Shown here: positions 36,498 to 47,337 of the stretch, piece after piece | How positions within the stretch are numbered: position 1 is the stretch's first letter | Layout: each line of letters begins with the position of its first letter | From: Paulownia fortunei | Taxonomy: Eukaryota; Streptophyta; Magnoliopsida; Lamiales; Paulowniaceae | NCBI GenBank assembly: GCA_019321725.1 | Contig: CM033108.1 | Location: 12,108,060 to 12,172,059, forward strand | Direction of reading: 5' to 3' | Length of the DNA stretch: 64,000 bases | Notes under the pieces: generated by a model | Told to the model about the DNA's origin: nothing | Databases searched by the model: none | The model's input: the letters and a program-made list of their open reading frames with translations, nothing else | Position numbers and translations under genes: made by a program

Positions 36498-38890
36498 GCA
36501 AGTCTCACATAGGGAGAGTTGGTCGAGAGTAGAGAGTGTTAGTGCAGGTCACCTCTTGGGGTAAGTAGCTTGGAGCTGCATCCCTTGTATTTAGAGTTAA
36601 TCCATCTTGATTCTTTTATAGGTAATTAACCATTTGGTGGGGAGCATCTCCTATGTAGAGATATACTCACAAGCTAAGGCATATGTTAGTCATCGATTAT
36701 TTTTCTATTTGTTAAGTTGTTTAGGGGTCTTTCTTCTTTTTGACATCATGTCTATTGAAAAGTCTTCTCATTTCCCTCTCATTTTTTTTAGGATAAGTTC
36801 TTCTTTAAGGCATTCTATCAAGCATCTTCAATATGCAACACAACTTCAAAAACAAGAAGCTCATATACCATCTAAGGCTAATAGAGGTTGTAAAATATGA
36901 TGGAGGGTTACCACCATTATCTTTCGTCGATAGTGGCTGGTTAGGTAAAGTGGAATGCTTAACCTGGGTTTTGGTTTCTCCTCATGGTGGTGTTGTGGAA
37001 GATACTGCTATAATAGTTAAGTGGATGGCTCATCTCACTGGCTGCTCCAGTACGCGCAGAGTTCATCGCGATATCTCGTGCCCCCACTTGAGCTGCTAGC
37101 TTGAGCAAGCTATTATTATCCTTCGCAACTCAAGTTGCCCATTGCCACCATCTGTAGCTCAAGCAACCTGCTCAAGCCATCTATCATCAAATGTTGTAGC
37201 TTGAGCATCTAACTCGAGTTGCCCAAGCTAGGGCAACATAATTGTTGTCATGTTGATGAGCATTATGCCAAGTGTTGTTATGTTGTCGAGTGTAGTTGTG
37301 TCATCAAGTTAAGCATGCAAGGCGCACGATGTTGTTTCCAGGTGCGTACGATATCATCGTTTGTTGTCATCTTTGTATCCCCTCCGTGTTTGATTACTAT
37401 GACTAGCTTGGGGTTAGTTTAAGTCACTATGTTAAGTTCAATGACTTAGACAAATTTTTTGTCCAAGCCCATAAAGGTCATTCACTCTTTATCCATTTGT
37501 GGGAGTGAGTTAGTGAAGTCAGGTAAGGAGGTTGAATTCTCAGGGTCATCATCGTCGTTAGAGCCTGGTATATCTAAGAGCAAGGGCATTTCTCTTTCCT
37601 TTTCGAGGTCTAGCCAAGTCCATGGATGTGTTGGGTGAGCCCCCCACTCATAGTCGCATCATAGATGTTAAGGTATACGATGCTTGTTCATGCGTTGCCG
37701 TCGATAGTCACATTACTTAGCCATTTTTTTTAGCTTCATGGTTGATTTACTTAGCTTTTTTATCATCTTTATTTCTTATGGTACGTTTGTTAATGCTTTT
37801 TCTTTTCATGCAGTGTTGTACACTGGCCTTTATTTTGAGCGATCGTGGTAGGGGACTCCCCTAAAGTGCTGGATATGGTGGCAAGTAATGATAAGGCTAT
37901 TGATATTATTGGCCATGATGATGGCGATGTTGCTGTTGGGGCTGTCGACGTAACTGCTTCCACCACTTCTCTTGCTTAGTTGAGATGACCTCTTGATAAA
38001 TTTGAAATTTTTTTTCCTTCAGTCCATGCTATCATTTTTTGTACTTGTTTTAGAATTAGTTGCTTTCGCCTCGCTTGATGCCTGAGGCACGTATAAACAT
38101 TTTTTGCTTTCATTGGTAAAATTGGCTATTTCTAATTGAATTCTTTTTGCGAGTCTAAGCTCGATTGTTGATTCAATATATACTTATTTTTACTTATGTT
38201 AAGGTTACACTGCTTAGACTTTTTATCATTCGGTACAATGCTTGTTGCTTTATAATACTTATAATGGAGAAAGTCGGTATAATTTATCATATTTGGGAGC
38301 CAATAGGGGTTCTTCGAGTATGGAGGTTAGTATGACCTCTCGAGTAGGGGATCCAGTATGGCTTCTTGAAGGTGGAGGTTAGTAGGACCTCTTAGGTAGG
38401 GGAGCCAATATGGCTACTTGAGTGCATTGTCTCGAGGGGATTCCTCTTGATTACCCGGGGCTAAGCGTATATCAGCCTCAAGGACATTGGGATATCTTGG
38501 GACGTATTTTTCCTTTGGCCTCAAGGGAGGTTGAGTTGTTGGATTCTAAGATTGAGTTAGTCAGGCTCATTAGTGACCTCAAGGGAATCTCGTCAAACTT
38601 TTAGGGTCAAGGTATCACTTAAGCTTAATTATACATAAGTAGGATGCAAGTGCACAGAGAGTAGAATATTAAGAAATTAATTATATTGATAAAGAAACAA
38701 GTTTACAAGAAAAATAAATTGCTACCTCTTGGAGCATTATATTATAGATCTAAATAAGCTTCCTAACAATCAAAGACTTAAAACTGTCAGCCCTTGTTGC
38801 ATAATATAGAAGATAAATTAAGTGTTTCTACGCCTGCAATATTAGTAAATTCTGTTTTGAGGCTTCAGGTGATGAGTTCTATCATCCCGC
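36498..38890. other. Internal region of the Tat element without pol
   Basis: In the place where pol should be there is only non-pol sequence. On the plus strand, opposite to the element, are short open stretches (36634-36900, 37219-37422, and about 37870-37980 reading MVASNDKAIDIIG). They could be remnants of the antisense ORF known from some Tat-lineage elements. Around 37080-37260 the motif AGCTTGAGCAAGCT and relatives recur. Around 38310-38425 about two copies of a roughly 50-bp unit (GGAGGTTAGTAxGACCTCT, GTATGGCTxCTTGA) stand in tandem. Confidence 0.4.
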
Positions 38891-40230
38891 TGTTGGGAAG
38901 TTATTGTCATCGTACCTTCTCTTACCTCCACTGGAAGCTCTCAAGATGAGTTGTACGGTCTTGGGGCATCAGGCTTGGAGTGATGGCAGTTGTCTTCAAC
39001 TTTATTAACATACTTCGTCAAATAGCCATTTTAAATGAGCCTCTCAACCTCGTTCCTCAAGTGGTTGCACTCTTTTGCCATGTGCCCATAGTCCTAGTGG
39101 AAGCAACAATACTTGTCAGATTCATCCACTTAGGATTATCTCATCATCTAGGGTGGTTAAACTAACTCCTACTGCTCAGCAACCACCAATATTTCTGACA
39201 GCTTAGCATTAAGGGAGGTAAAATGATTAAATAACCAGATTGGGGTGCGTTTTACCTCTCTTCCTTTTTCCTCATCTCAACTCTATCTTCATCATTCTGC
39301 TTCCTCTTTCCAAGAGCACTCACCCCTATTGTCTCTTCTATTCGGATATACTTCTCTGCTTAAATTAAGAGCTCTTTCAAGGTAGTGGAGGGTATCCATA
39401 CAATGACTCCTTGCACCTTTCATGATGGAGGTCCTGTCGGATAATGCTAGCCAGTAGCTCGTGATTCACATGAGGGACCTCATAAAGTGCTTCCACAGAA
39501 TGTAATACATACTCACCGAGGGGCTCCATCCATTTAGGCAACTTTGAATAGGGATATTGAAATTTTTGAGTCCTTATAATTGATGGAGAATTAGTTTAAG
39601 AAACTTTGAGTTAATTACTCAAGGCTGGTGATGCTTCCAGCAGATAATTGATTGAACTATGTTAAGGCACGCTAGGTGAGAGTAGTAGGGAAGATTTTTC
39701 AGTAGGAGGCATCACTCAACTCGTATAAATTTTCTTTGGTGTAAAACTTATCAAGGTGCTCTTGTGGATCACTAGTTCCATCAAACTTAGCAAGGTTAGC
39801 TATCTTGACTCCGACTGGTAAAGACGCAGCCAAGAAAGTGGGAGAGAACGGGCTTTACTTGGGGAGTGCTACTACCAATGAAAAGTATTTCTTTTTTTGG
39901 TCGAGCGAGTGTGTGTTATCTTTATCTTCCCTCATTGCTTTGTACGGTCTCTAGATGTGAATGTGTGGTTGCTATTGTTCTCATGAGTATCAGCCTCTCT
40001 GCGCCTTGTTGCTTCTCGCCTCAACTTAGTTCTCTTGAGAGTGACTAAGGGGGCTCTTCTCTATACTGGTTAGCAATAAACTGTGCAATTGCTTCGGCCA
40101 ATACGCGAGCTATCGCCTCTTCAATCATGATCCTCAATGTTTCTTGGGTCATGCGTAGTACTGACTCCCCCAAATGAGGAGGTAGACATTGGTCACCTCC
40201 AACACGATGGGTGCCTCTAGTAAGGAGTTG
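38890..40230 (-). pseudogene. Tat-lineage gag
   Basis: The minus strand encodes IANLAKFDGTSDPQEHLDKF (about 39800-39740), then ELSDASY and FPTTLT, the Retrotrans_gag core. Downstream is AEKYIRIEETIG (39350) and an NAKLSEIL segment, then the lineage-specific zinc knuckle YCCFH-stop-DYGHMAKEC (about 39110-39065) followed by NEVERLI and NGYLTKYVNKV. The Y-C-x-F-H-x-D-x-G-H pattern is diagnostic for Tat/Ogre-type gag. At least ten stops are present; no intact gag product is possible. Confidence 0.75.
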
Positions 40231-40291
40231 CCTTGGGTCTTGGTTGTTCTACCCGCTTTAGATTTTGACAGTATTTCAATGACCAAATAGT

Positions 40292-40315
40292 GACTTCCCA
40301 CAAACAGTGCCAAAA
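40292..40315 (-). other. Primer-binding site of the Tat element
   Basis: On the minus strand, just after the LTR end CACATCA, the sequence TTTTGGCACTGTTTGTGG is a decayed form of the TTTGGCGCCGTCTGTGG found after the 5' LTR of Tat-lineage elements. Confidence 0.75.
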
Positions 40316-40715
40316 TGATGTGGTATCACTCATATTCTCGAAACTTCTAGTTGGAAGTCAACTATAATGTCAGTTACTGCCTAAGTCACAAAAAATTGTT
40401 AGGGGTGCCAGGGGTTGACCCAATGAAGACCCTCTGATGCTCAAGTCAGTTCTAAAGGAAATCAATAAAAGCTAGAGAACTTGAGAGTTGTTAAGTGCAT
40501 AACTAATTTTATACCTTTTAATAATAAAGGTCTTCTTGGGCGTGGGCCCTCATGTCTTCATGGGTTTTGCCGAAGAATTATAGCCCAACTTCGTGTATTG
40601 ACTTGTCGATCCTATGAACTTGGCCTGTTGGGTCTTATTTTTATTCCAACCCATAATTTGAATGGGCCTCTTGGATTTAGCCTATTGGGCCTATATTTTG
40701 ACTCATGGCCCATCA
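40316..40715 (-). repeat. Tat-lineage 5' LTR
   Basis: 400 bp. The minus strand starts TGATGGGCCATGAGTC and ends GATACCACATCA. It is homologous to 36052-36479; the length difference reflects a small indel near the TACCTTTAATA segment. Confidence 0.85.
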
Positions 40716-40720
40716 AGTAC
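40716..40720. repeat. Target-site duplication AGTAC (right)
   Basis: The second copy of the duplication at 36047-36051. Confidence 0.9.
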
Positions 40721-42138
40721 TAAGTGTCTAGCATTATCCATCACACTTCCATGTCGATGGAGCATCTAAAAAACCTAGGACTCATGAACGATGATAAAGG
40801 TGAGTCCATCCTATGGACATCCCCATATTTAGTAGAAATCATAGCTTTCCATCATTTAAGCATCCCACAACTCATAGACAATATCCAAAATGCGGTAGCA
40901 TCGTTATAACTCCAACTTTTGATGGAAGGCAAGGAAGATTAGGACCAACCCAATTTTTTCCATATTTGCTTGATATAAAATTTTAGAAATTCTTAAACTT
41001 GACTTTCAAGTGAGGGTTCATTTTTTAATTCCAAGACCTTATTTATTTAACCCAAAAAAGAGTTATTTTATGTTTACTATTATGATGATTACAAGCATAA
41101 TCAAAAGAAAAATATTAAATAAAAATATCTATGCATCTACTATACATACATAATAAAGGGATGATCATAGGTCATATCTTATACAATCCACTCAAGCTAA
41201 GTCTAGGTCAGTTTAAGAGTAGTAATTAAAATGACAAATAGATGTTATGCATCACCCATACATTTATGGGCCTTCACTCCTTATTTTTCTTCACCTTGCT
41301 CCTTCTTCTTGTCAAACAAAAAGAAAACTTCACATCTAAATTCTACTCTCATTACAAAAGTTATTCCAAACAAAAAACCTTAGAATTTCTTCCAAGGAAA
41401 AGTACATAGGAGGAAGGTAGAATTTACATTTAGATGAAATAGAAAAAAATGGAGACACGCAGGTCTCATTTTAATCAAAACTCAAAATAATAAAACCAAG
41501 CTTTCACAATGCACATAGAATATCCATAATAAAATGATCTAGGCTCCATGATCATACATTCTAGCATACATTCCTAATTTATCATATGTAATAAATTCAA
41601 AGTATGTAAATTTATCCTTTTATGTGTTGATTTTTTGATTTGGGATAAATAATTTTTTATTTTCATAAAAACACCTTTTATTAATTTTAAGATTAACAAT
41701 TAATTCTAAAAACTAAATAAATAAAAAACACATGTAACAATTAGCAATTGAATGGGAAATATAAACAACTTGTTGTGAAACACAGTGGCATCACGACGCC
41801 TAGACTGGTGCCACGACTTTTCGAAAAAAGTTTTCAAGGGCATAAAAAAAGTAATGTACCGCAACACCTCTAGGTGGAGCTGTGATACTGAGGCTTCTAT
41901 TTGCCTTACACCGTGGTTCTAGTTTGCTAATACTACAGTAACATACGCGAACTGACAACTTTTTTAAGTCTAATGTTATTTATTTTTCATTCAGTTCCAA
42001 TTTTAACATTTAATAATTTATCCCAAATCAAAAATCTTATAAATAATTTTTTTGCACATAAAAATAGATCATTTTCATAATCATTCATCGATAAAATTCA
42101 GGCATACATTCACAAAAGTATCCGGGTGTAGTAATCAA
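40721..42138 (-). other. Copia leader, right part
   Basis: It continues the leader interrupted at 36051 (TAAGTGTCTAGCATT, then CGATGGAGCATC as in the other leaders). It ends at a primer-binding site. The place of the GC-rich island of the other copies is taken here by a different, less GC-rich stretch (41780-41960) with CGACGCC and GGTGCCACGAC. Confidence 0.6.
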
Positions 42139-42151
42139 GGCTCTGATGCCA
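42139..42151 (-). other. Primer-binding site (initiator Met tRNA type)
   Basis: The minus strand reads TGGCATCAGAGCC, one change from TGGTATCAGAGCC. Confidence 0.8.
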
Positions 42152-42155
42152 CTTT

Positions 42156-42840
42156 TGGATTTGCAAAATTACAGGACTAAACAAAGCAAAAATTTAAAAT
42201 TTTAACATGCATAAAAGTTCATAACATGTAGTTCGGATTCAACACTATTAATCAATTCATACCCAGATATTTGATTTAATTAAAAATAAACATTTTTTGT
42301 GATTATACCTAAAATAAGTACTCTGGTTGATTGATAAAGTTAACTTGAACGATTCAAATTGTGGCAGACTAGAAACAAAGTTCAGTGCAGCAATCCAAGC
42401 ATCTTTCCTTTAATAGTATCCACACGACAAGCAGATCACAATTCCACAAACTTGCTAGAGGATGTAGAATCCTTTTTTTTAATTTACAATTTAGGAGTGT
42501 TAATTAATTCCAATATTAACTAGGTGCAAGAGAATTAATCCATTCTTAAAAGGTTTGGAACCAATTGATAGAATAAAGAAAACTAAAGAGAATATAAGAG
42601 AATGGGGTGTATACTATGCCCAAGCAAGGTGGCCGAATTTTTCTCGTGTTTCTCACACAAGAATTCAGCCATAAGAGGTGTATTTATACACCTTTTAATC
42701 TTTAACCTAATCCCATTAGGTGTCAAAGTCCCTTTCTTATTTATATCTAGTTTTGTTTCTATCCAAGGCATATCTTGGATTATTTTTCTATTAAAACTCA
42801 AAATCTTAATTGATTTTCATTCAAGACATGAAGTCTTTAA
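42156..42840 (-). repeat. Copia 5' LTR, different family branch, truncated
   Basis: The plus strand starts TGGATTTGCAAAATTACAGG next to the primer-binding site. The sequence does not follow the long-LTR family closely. It is cut at 42840 by the start of another LTR. Confidence 0.5.
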
Positions 42841-43577
42841 TGTTAAAATAGTGCCCCACGGGCCAATTACATTGGATATTTTTTGTACTCATGTATTTAT
42901 AAAAATAATTATTTTCAAATCATATTAATAAAATAGACAAATTTTTTTATCTTTAATCTCATATAGTAATTAGATAAAGTCCCAAAACCAAACTTAGCTA
43001 TGAGGCATGATTATGCATTTGATGGTGATCATGGAATATGTTTATGATTTTAGTTTTAAATAAGTTTTGAGTCAAGAACTTTTTGAGATGGATATCGAAT
43101 AGCCCAATAGACTCATGTATACGATGCATGCTGGCATGAGGATGATATAGCACTCCATGGACATTGGCGTGTTGACGCTAGTGCATGTATGCGGGTGCTT
43201 ATTAGAGAACAAGTATATTGAGTAGGCTCACTGAAAATTCTCAATTGAAAATGTTATTTATCGAAATAAAAATTTCTATATTACGATAGTACACGATTAG
43301 TCATTAAACTTGAGGAACCATGGTAGCCTTGTGCATGTCGCGTTCTATTTTGATATATTTTTCGATTGTCTGACAACCATAAATGGGGTACGTTGGATAT
43401 TGCATTGATATGTATGGAGGTTAATGAGTGGCTAATAAATGATCCATCACTTGTCTAGCAAAAGAAGTGAATCTCCTATGTTTTAATAGTTCATAAATCA
43501 GAAGTTCTTGGCCAAAGTAGAATGAATATTAGACGGGAGTTTTCTAAAGATTCATCATGAGTTATTAAGACTTGAAG
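42841..43577 (+). repeat. Copia LTR, first part
   Basis: Begins TGTTAAAATAGTGCCCC and follows the long-LTR family to CATGAGTTATTAAGACTTG. Copia RT sequence then begins directly, so the rest of the LTR was lost in a rearrangement. Confidence 0.7.
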
Positions 43578-44310
43578 TACATAGATTACATGCTAAAAGG
43601 GTTTAGTATGGAAGAATCCAATGAGAGATTCTTACTTTTAAATCATAGGATTTTTCTTTCGAAGTCCATATCTCCAAGAACTTCTAAAAGAAAGAGAAAT
43701 AGTGACCTTACATACTTTATGCATCCTCAATAGGAAACATAATATATGTAAATCTATGTATAAAATATGGTATCACAAATGTTCTGCGTGTCATGAGTAG
43801 ATATCAGTCAATTCTATACGAAAAGCATTGAAAGTCGTAAAGATGAAATTAAGATAATTTATCTAGTTTTTAGTCCAAAAAGTAGATCATTTAAAGTCTG
43901 TGTACAGATTTGTGTTCACCCTAAATAGGGATGGTTAGATGGAAATAATTCAAAGTTTGTAACAATTGTGGACTCCACTACTGTGGTTGAATATATCGTA
44001 GCATGCGATACTGCAAAAAGATACTATTTGGATGAGAACTTCATAGTGTTGGATATAATTCCAACCGATTGAGTACCAGAGTATTGCGATAACAACAGGT
44101 CTACTGCACAAACAAAAAAGCCTAGTTCTCATCAAAGGATCCAAGCAGGATAAGCGATATAATGATTTGAAAATCATTGGTAGAGGCAACATCAACATGA
44201 AAATATTTGCATTGACAGAAAATATAACAAGCCCATAGATTTAACCCTTTGAAAGATATCTTAGGGAAAATGGGCCTTAATACTAGGGAAATTGTTTCTA
44301 AGGTAAGTGG
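43578..44310 (+). pseudogene. Copia RT end and RNase H remnant
   Basis: It starts in the RT segment corresponding to STYIDKLQKRFNMEKS. It then contains LHTLCILNRKHNI-like and DSTTVVEYIVACDTAK (about 43970), the RNase H S-T-x-x-EY segment. Many stops and frame shifts. It ends before AAGGTAAGTGGAAAAT, a decayed polypurine tract. Confidence 0.6.
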
Positions 44311-44315
44311 AAAAT

Positions 44316-46010
44316 TGTTAAAATAGTGCCTAATGAACTAATTGATTTGGCCATCTTTATACTATTGTTGAATCAATCTTATTCATATTAATATCATTAA
44401 ATGGCAATCTTCATCTTAAATTTATTATTATAAAAATTAGATAAAGTCCTTGAACCATATATAGTTATGTGGCGTTGTCGCGCATATGATGATGATTGTG
44501 GAATATGCCTCCAAGATTTAGTCTTAAAATATTCAAAATTAAGGATGATTGAAAATTTGACATCAATAATCCCCGTTGAAACTTGCGCATATAATATATG
44601 CTCAAAAGGAAGATGCCTCATTCTATGGGCATTGGTGTATAGACACTAATGTATGTTTGCGGGTGCTTATTGGGAAACAAGTACACTAAACTATCCCATC
44701 TAAAAATTCTCAATTAGAAATATTCTATTATCAAATGTAAATTTTCATGTTATGATAAAAGAATTAGTCCTTAGAGTTGAAGTATCGTTGTAACCTTATA
44801 CATGATATATTGTATTTTGATATATTTTTCGATTGCATGATAATTAAATAATTTATTCAAACTAAGTTACAAGAGTTATAAGCCCACGACTAGTTTAGAC
44901 TGAACTTAAAGGATCACGCACTAAGTTGAAAAGAACACTTCTATCTAGAATATATCCAATGTTGGATCAAATTAATTAATGGAGATTAATTAATTGGAGG
45001 CTTAAATTGATTTAAGTAGTTAAATCAATTTATATAAATAAATAATATATTATTTAATTGGACCTAATAAGATTGGGGAACCCATGTGGAGCTAATTACT
45101 TAATTAATATGATCAATTAATTAATTAAGATATAAATTAATTTATAAGAGTAAATAATATGGTTATTTAAATAGACCTAATATAATTAGGAGCCATATAT
45201 ATGATCAAGTTAATTAATTGAAATGATCAATTAATTAAATTAGGCATATTTAAGAATATGATTATTTAATATGCTCTAATATGATTACAAAATCCAAGTG
45301 GAATCAATTAATTAATTATTTAGATAAATTAATTAAGTTAAGCTTATTAATTAATGGGATCAACTAATTGGACTTACTTAATTTAATTAAAATCCAAACC
45401 TAAGCTAATGGGCGGCTTGTAAGAGGCCCGTTAAAAAGTTTTTCTTGTCTTAGATTTTGATGGAAAGAAGAAATCAAATAAGGTAACAAGTGAAACCCTA
45501 TTAGGACTAGCATTGGAGGAGTCCTCTCCCCCTCTCTTAGCCTAATATTGTAGAAAAATAAGACCAAAATTTAGCCATCTCCAAGAGAAGAAATCTACCC
45601 CCTTCTTATTTCCTTTAATTCCTTTCCTCTATTAAAATATTTCATAGTTCAATTCTTCTATTCACAGATTTCACAAATTCTAGTGTAGAATAGGCCTATA
45701 GGTTTGTTAGCATAGACTCAATTAGTGGCAAATCTCCAATGTGTGGATACGCTTAGAGGAGAATACTTGGGACTCTAAGTGAACCATTTTCAACTAGGGC
45801 GTATGGAATCAAGGTATGCAAGAGGAATTTGTGAATGGATTGGAAATTCATGGAGTTCATGGATGAATTCAATACCCACAAGATGTTCATGGAGAGACAA
45901 CGATGTGGATTGTTACATCTTCTTCAATTAGAGTGCAAATTAAAATAAGGGTTTCCGAGACCTTTCTACTCTAGGTATTAGGAAATGCGCAACTAAGTAA
46001 TTACAAAAGG
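44316..46010 (+). repeat. Copia 3' LTR, end uncertain
   Basis: Starts TGTTAAAATAGTGCC after the polypurine-like tract. It carries AATTAATT-rich blocks (44960-45390) as in the other LTRs, and CTTCTTCAATTAGAGTGCA near 45930, which corresponds to the end region of the family. A clear CA terminus was not found. Confidence 0.55.
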
Positions 46011-46080
46011 ATTCTGAAATTTGTATATCTTATTACATATGATATAATTGTATTTCATTTTTCTGAAAAATTAAAAATGG

Positions 46081-46870
46081 ATTTATTATTTAGAGACAAT
46101 AATAAACAAATTAATAAAAGAGGGGAAATAAGGGTAAGAAAGTCCTTAGGTAGAATTGTGTGATTATCTCAAAAAACAAAGAAAAAAGGCAGAAAATTTA
46201 TTAACAAAAAAGGGCATGAGAAGAGAAGTAGCCAATTTGCCTAGGAGATTGTGCAAGTCGCGATAGTGATGGAGTCCTAGTGGGTGTGGCTACTATCCTA
46301 AGAGTAGGAGATGATGGATCTATACGACTTGGCTAAATCAAATAAGGACTTATTATTTAGCGGTAGAGAATCAATAATTTTAAAAAAAAAAAAAAGAGGA
46401 GAAATAAGGGTGAGAAAGTCCATAGGTAAAAATGTGTGATTATCTCAGAAAAAAAGAAAAAGAGGGAAAATTTTGTCAGCAAAAAAGGCACGAGGAGATA
46501 AGTACCCATTTTGCTTAGGAGAGTGTGCAAGGAGCGATAATGGTGGAGGCACGATAGTGGTGGAGTCCTGGTGGTGTGGCTACTACCCTAAGAGTTGGAG
46601 ATGATGGATCCATACAACTTGGCTAAATTAAATAGGGACTTATTATTTAGAGGTAGTGAATCAATAACTAAATAAAAAGAGGGGAAATAAGGGTGAGAAA
46701 GTTCTTAGGTAGAAATGTGTGATTATCTCAAAAAGAAAAAAGGGGAATTTATTAGCGAGAAAGTCCTTAGGTAGAAATGTGTGATTACCTTAAAAAAATA
46801 GAAAAAAAGGGAAAATATATTAGAAAAAAGGCACGAGAAGAGAAGTACACAATTTGCCAAGAAGAGTGTG
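46081..46870 (+). repeat. Tandem repeat, about 270-290 bp units
   Basis: The marker TATTATTTAG recurs at 46084, 46351 and 46641 (spacings 267 and 290). A second marker, GTGTGATTA, follows each and is repeated once more near 46780 because of a short internal duplication. Units contain a poly-A/G stretch, a GGCACGAG segment and GGAGATGATGGATC. No coding frame. Confidence 0.8.
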
Positions 46871-47337
46871 CTCCAACAACATTGGTAGAGTCCGAGTGAT
46901 ATCGCTATGAAGCTGGCGACATCATTGCTAGAAAGTGGTGGTTATCGATGATTATCCAAGAGGATGACAAGGAGAGGAGAAGGAAATGGAGAGAAGATAA
47001 GGGGTAAAATTTTAAAAGGGTTTAAGTGTATTGGAATGGGTGTAAGAGATGTTACACCCGGTGATCTGTATCAAGTACGTACCTCATCATACTTTTTACA
47101 CATACCCACATATATGTATATATAAATGTATGTGAATATATGGTGAGATGCACACCAATTACACACCATCGGGTGTAGCATCTACAAGACCATAGGAAGG
47201 GGCGTCTAAGAGGACGTAATGTATTGGAGCCATTGAATGTGAAGCAATTCAGGACACATGAACAGGAGAGATTAGGGGCCATTATTATAATGGCAATTGA
47301 AAAGAGTCATTGCTCTCCAGTATCAAGGAATTTGAAA
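46871..47337. other. Unassigned; contains an inverted repeat
   Basis: No gene. The arms GATGTTACACCCGGTG (47048-47063) and CACCATCGGGTGTAGCATC (47164-47182) are inverted copies with a 3-base insertion, around an AT-rich centre of 100 bases. This could be a small MITE-like element or a stem-loop. Confidence 0.4.

Larger units (their letters stand above)
36052..40715 (-). mobile_element. Non-autonomous Tat-lineage Ty3/gypsy element (4.66 kb)
   Basis: Two LTRs of 428 and 400 bp flank about 3.8 kb that contains a decayed gag but no recognisable protease, RT, RNase H or integrase. Orientation is minus. The primer-binding-like TTTTGGCACTGTTTGTGG lies next to the right LTR, and the purine tract AGAGTGGGGAGCTTA lies next to the left LTR. 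A perfect AGTAC duplication flanks the element, and the flanks on both sides are consecutive pieces of copia leader, so the insertion is simple and precise. Confidence 0.85.

Noticed and set aside
42602..42928. 108-codon open frame crossing two LTRs
   Set aside because: It spans the junction of two LTRs of opposite orientation and has no recognisable domain; a chance frame.
46081..46870. CRISPR-like array
   Set aside because: Units are 270-290 bp and contiguous, without the short repeat-spacer pattern; the DNA is eukaryotic.
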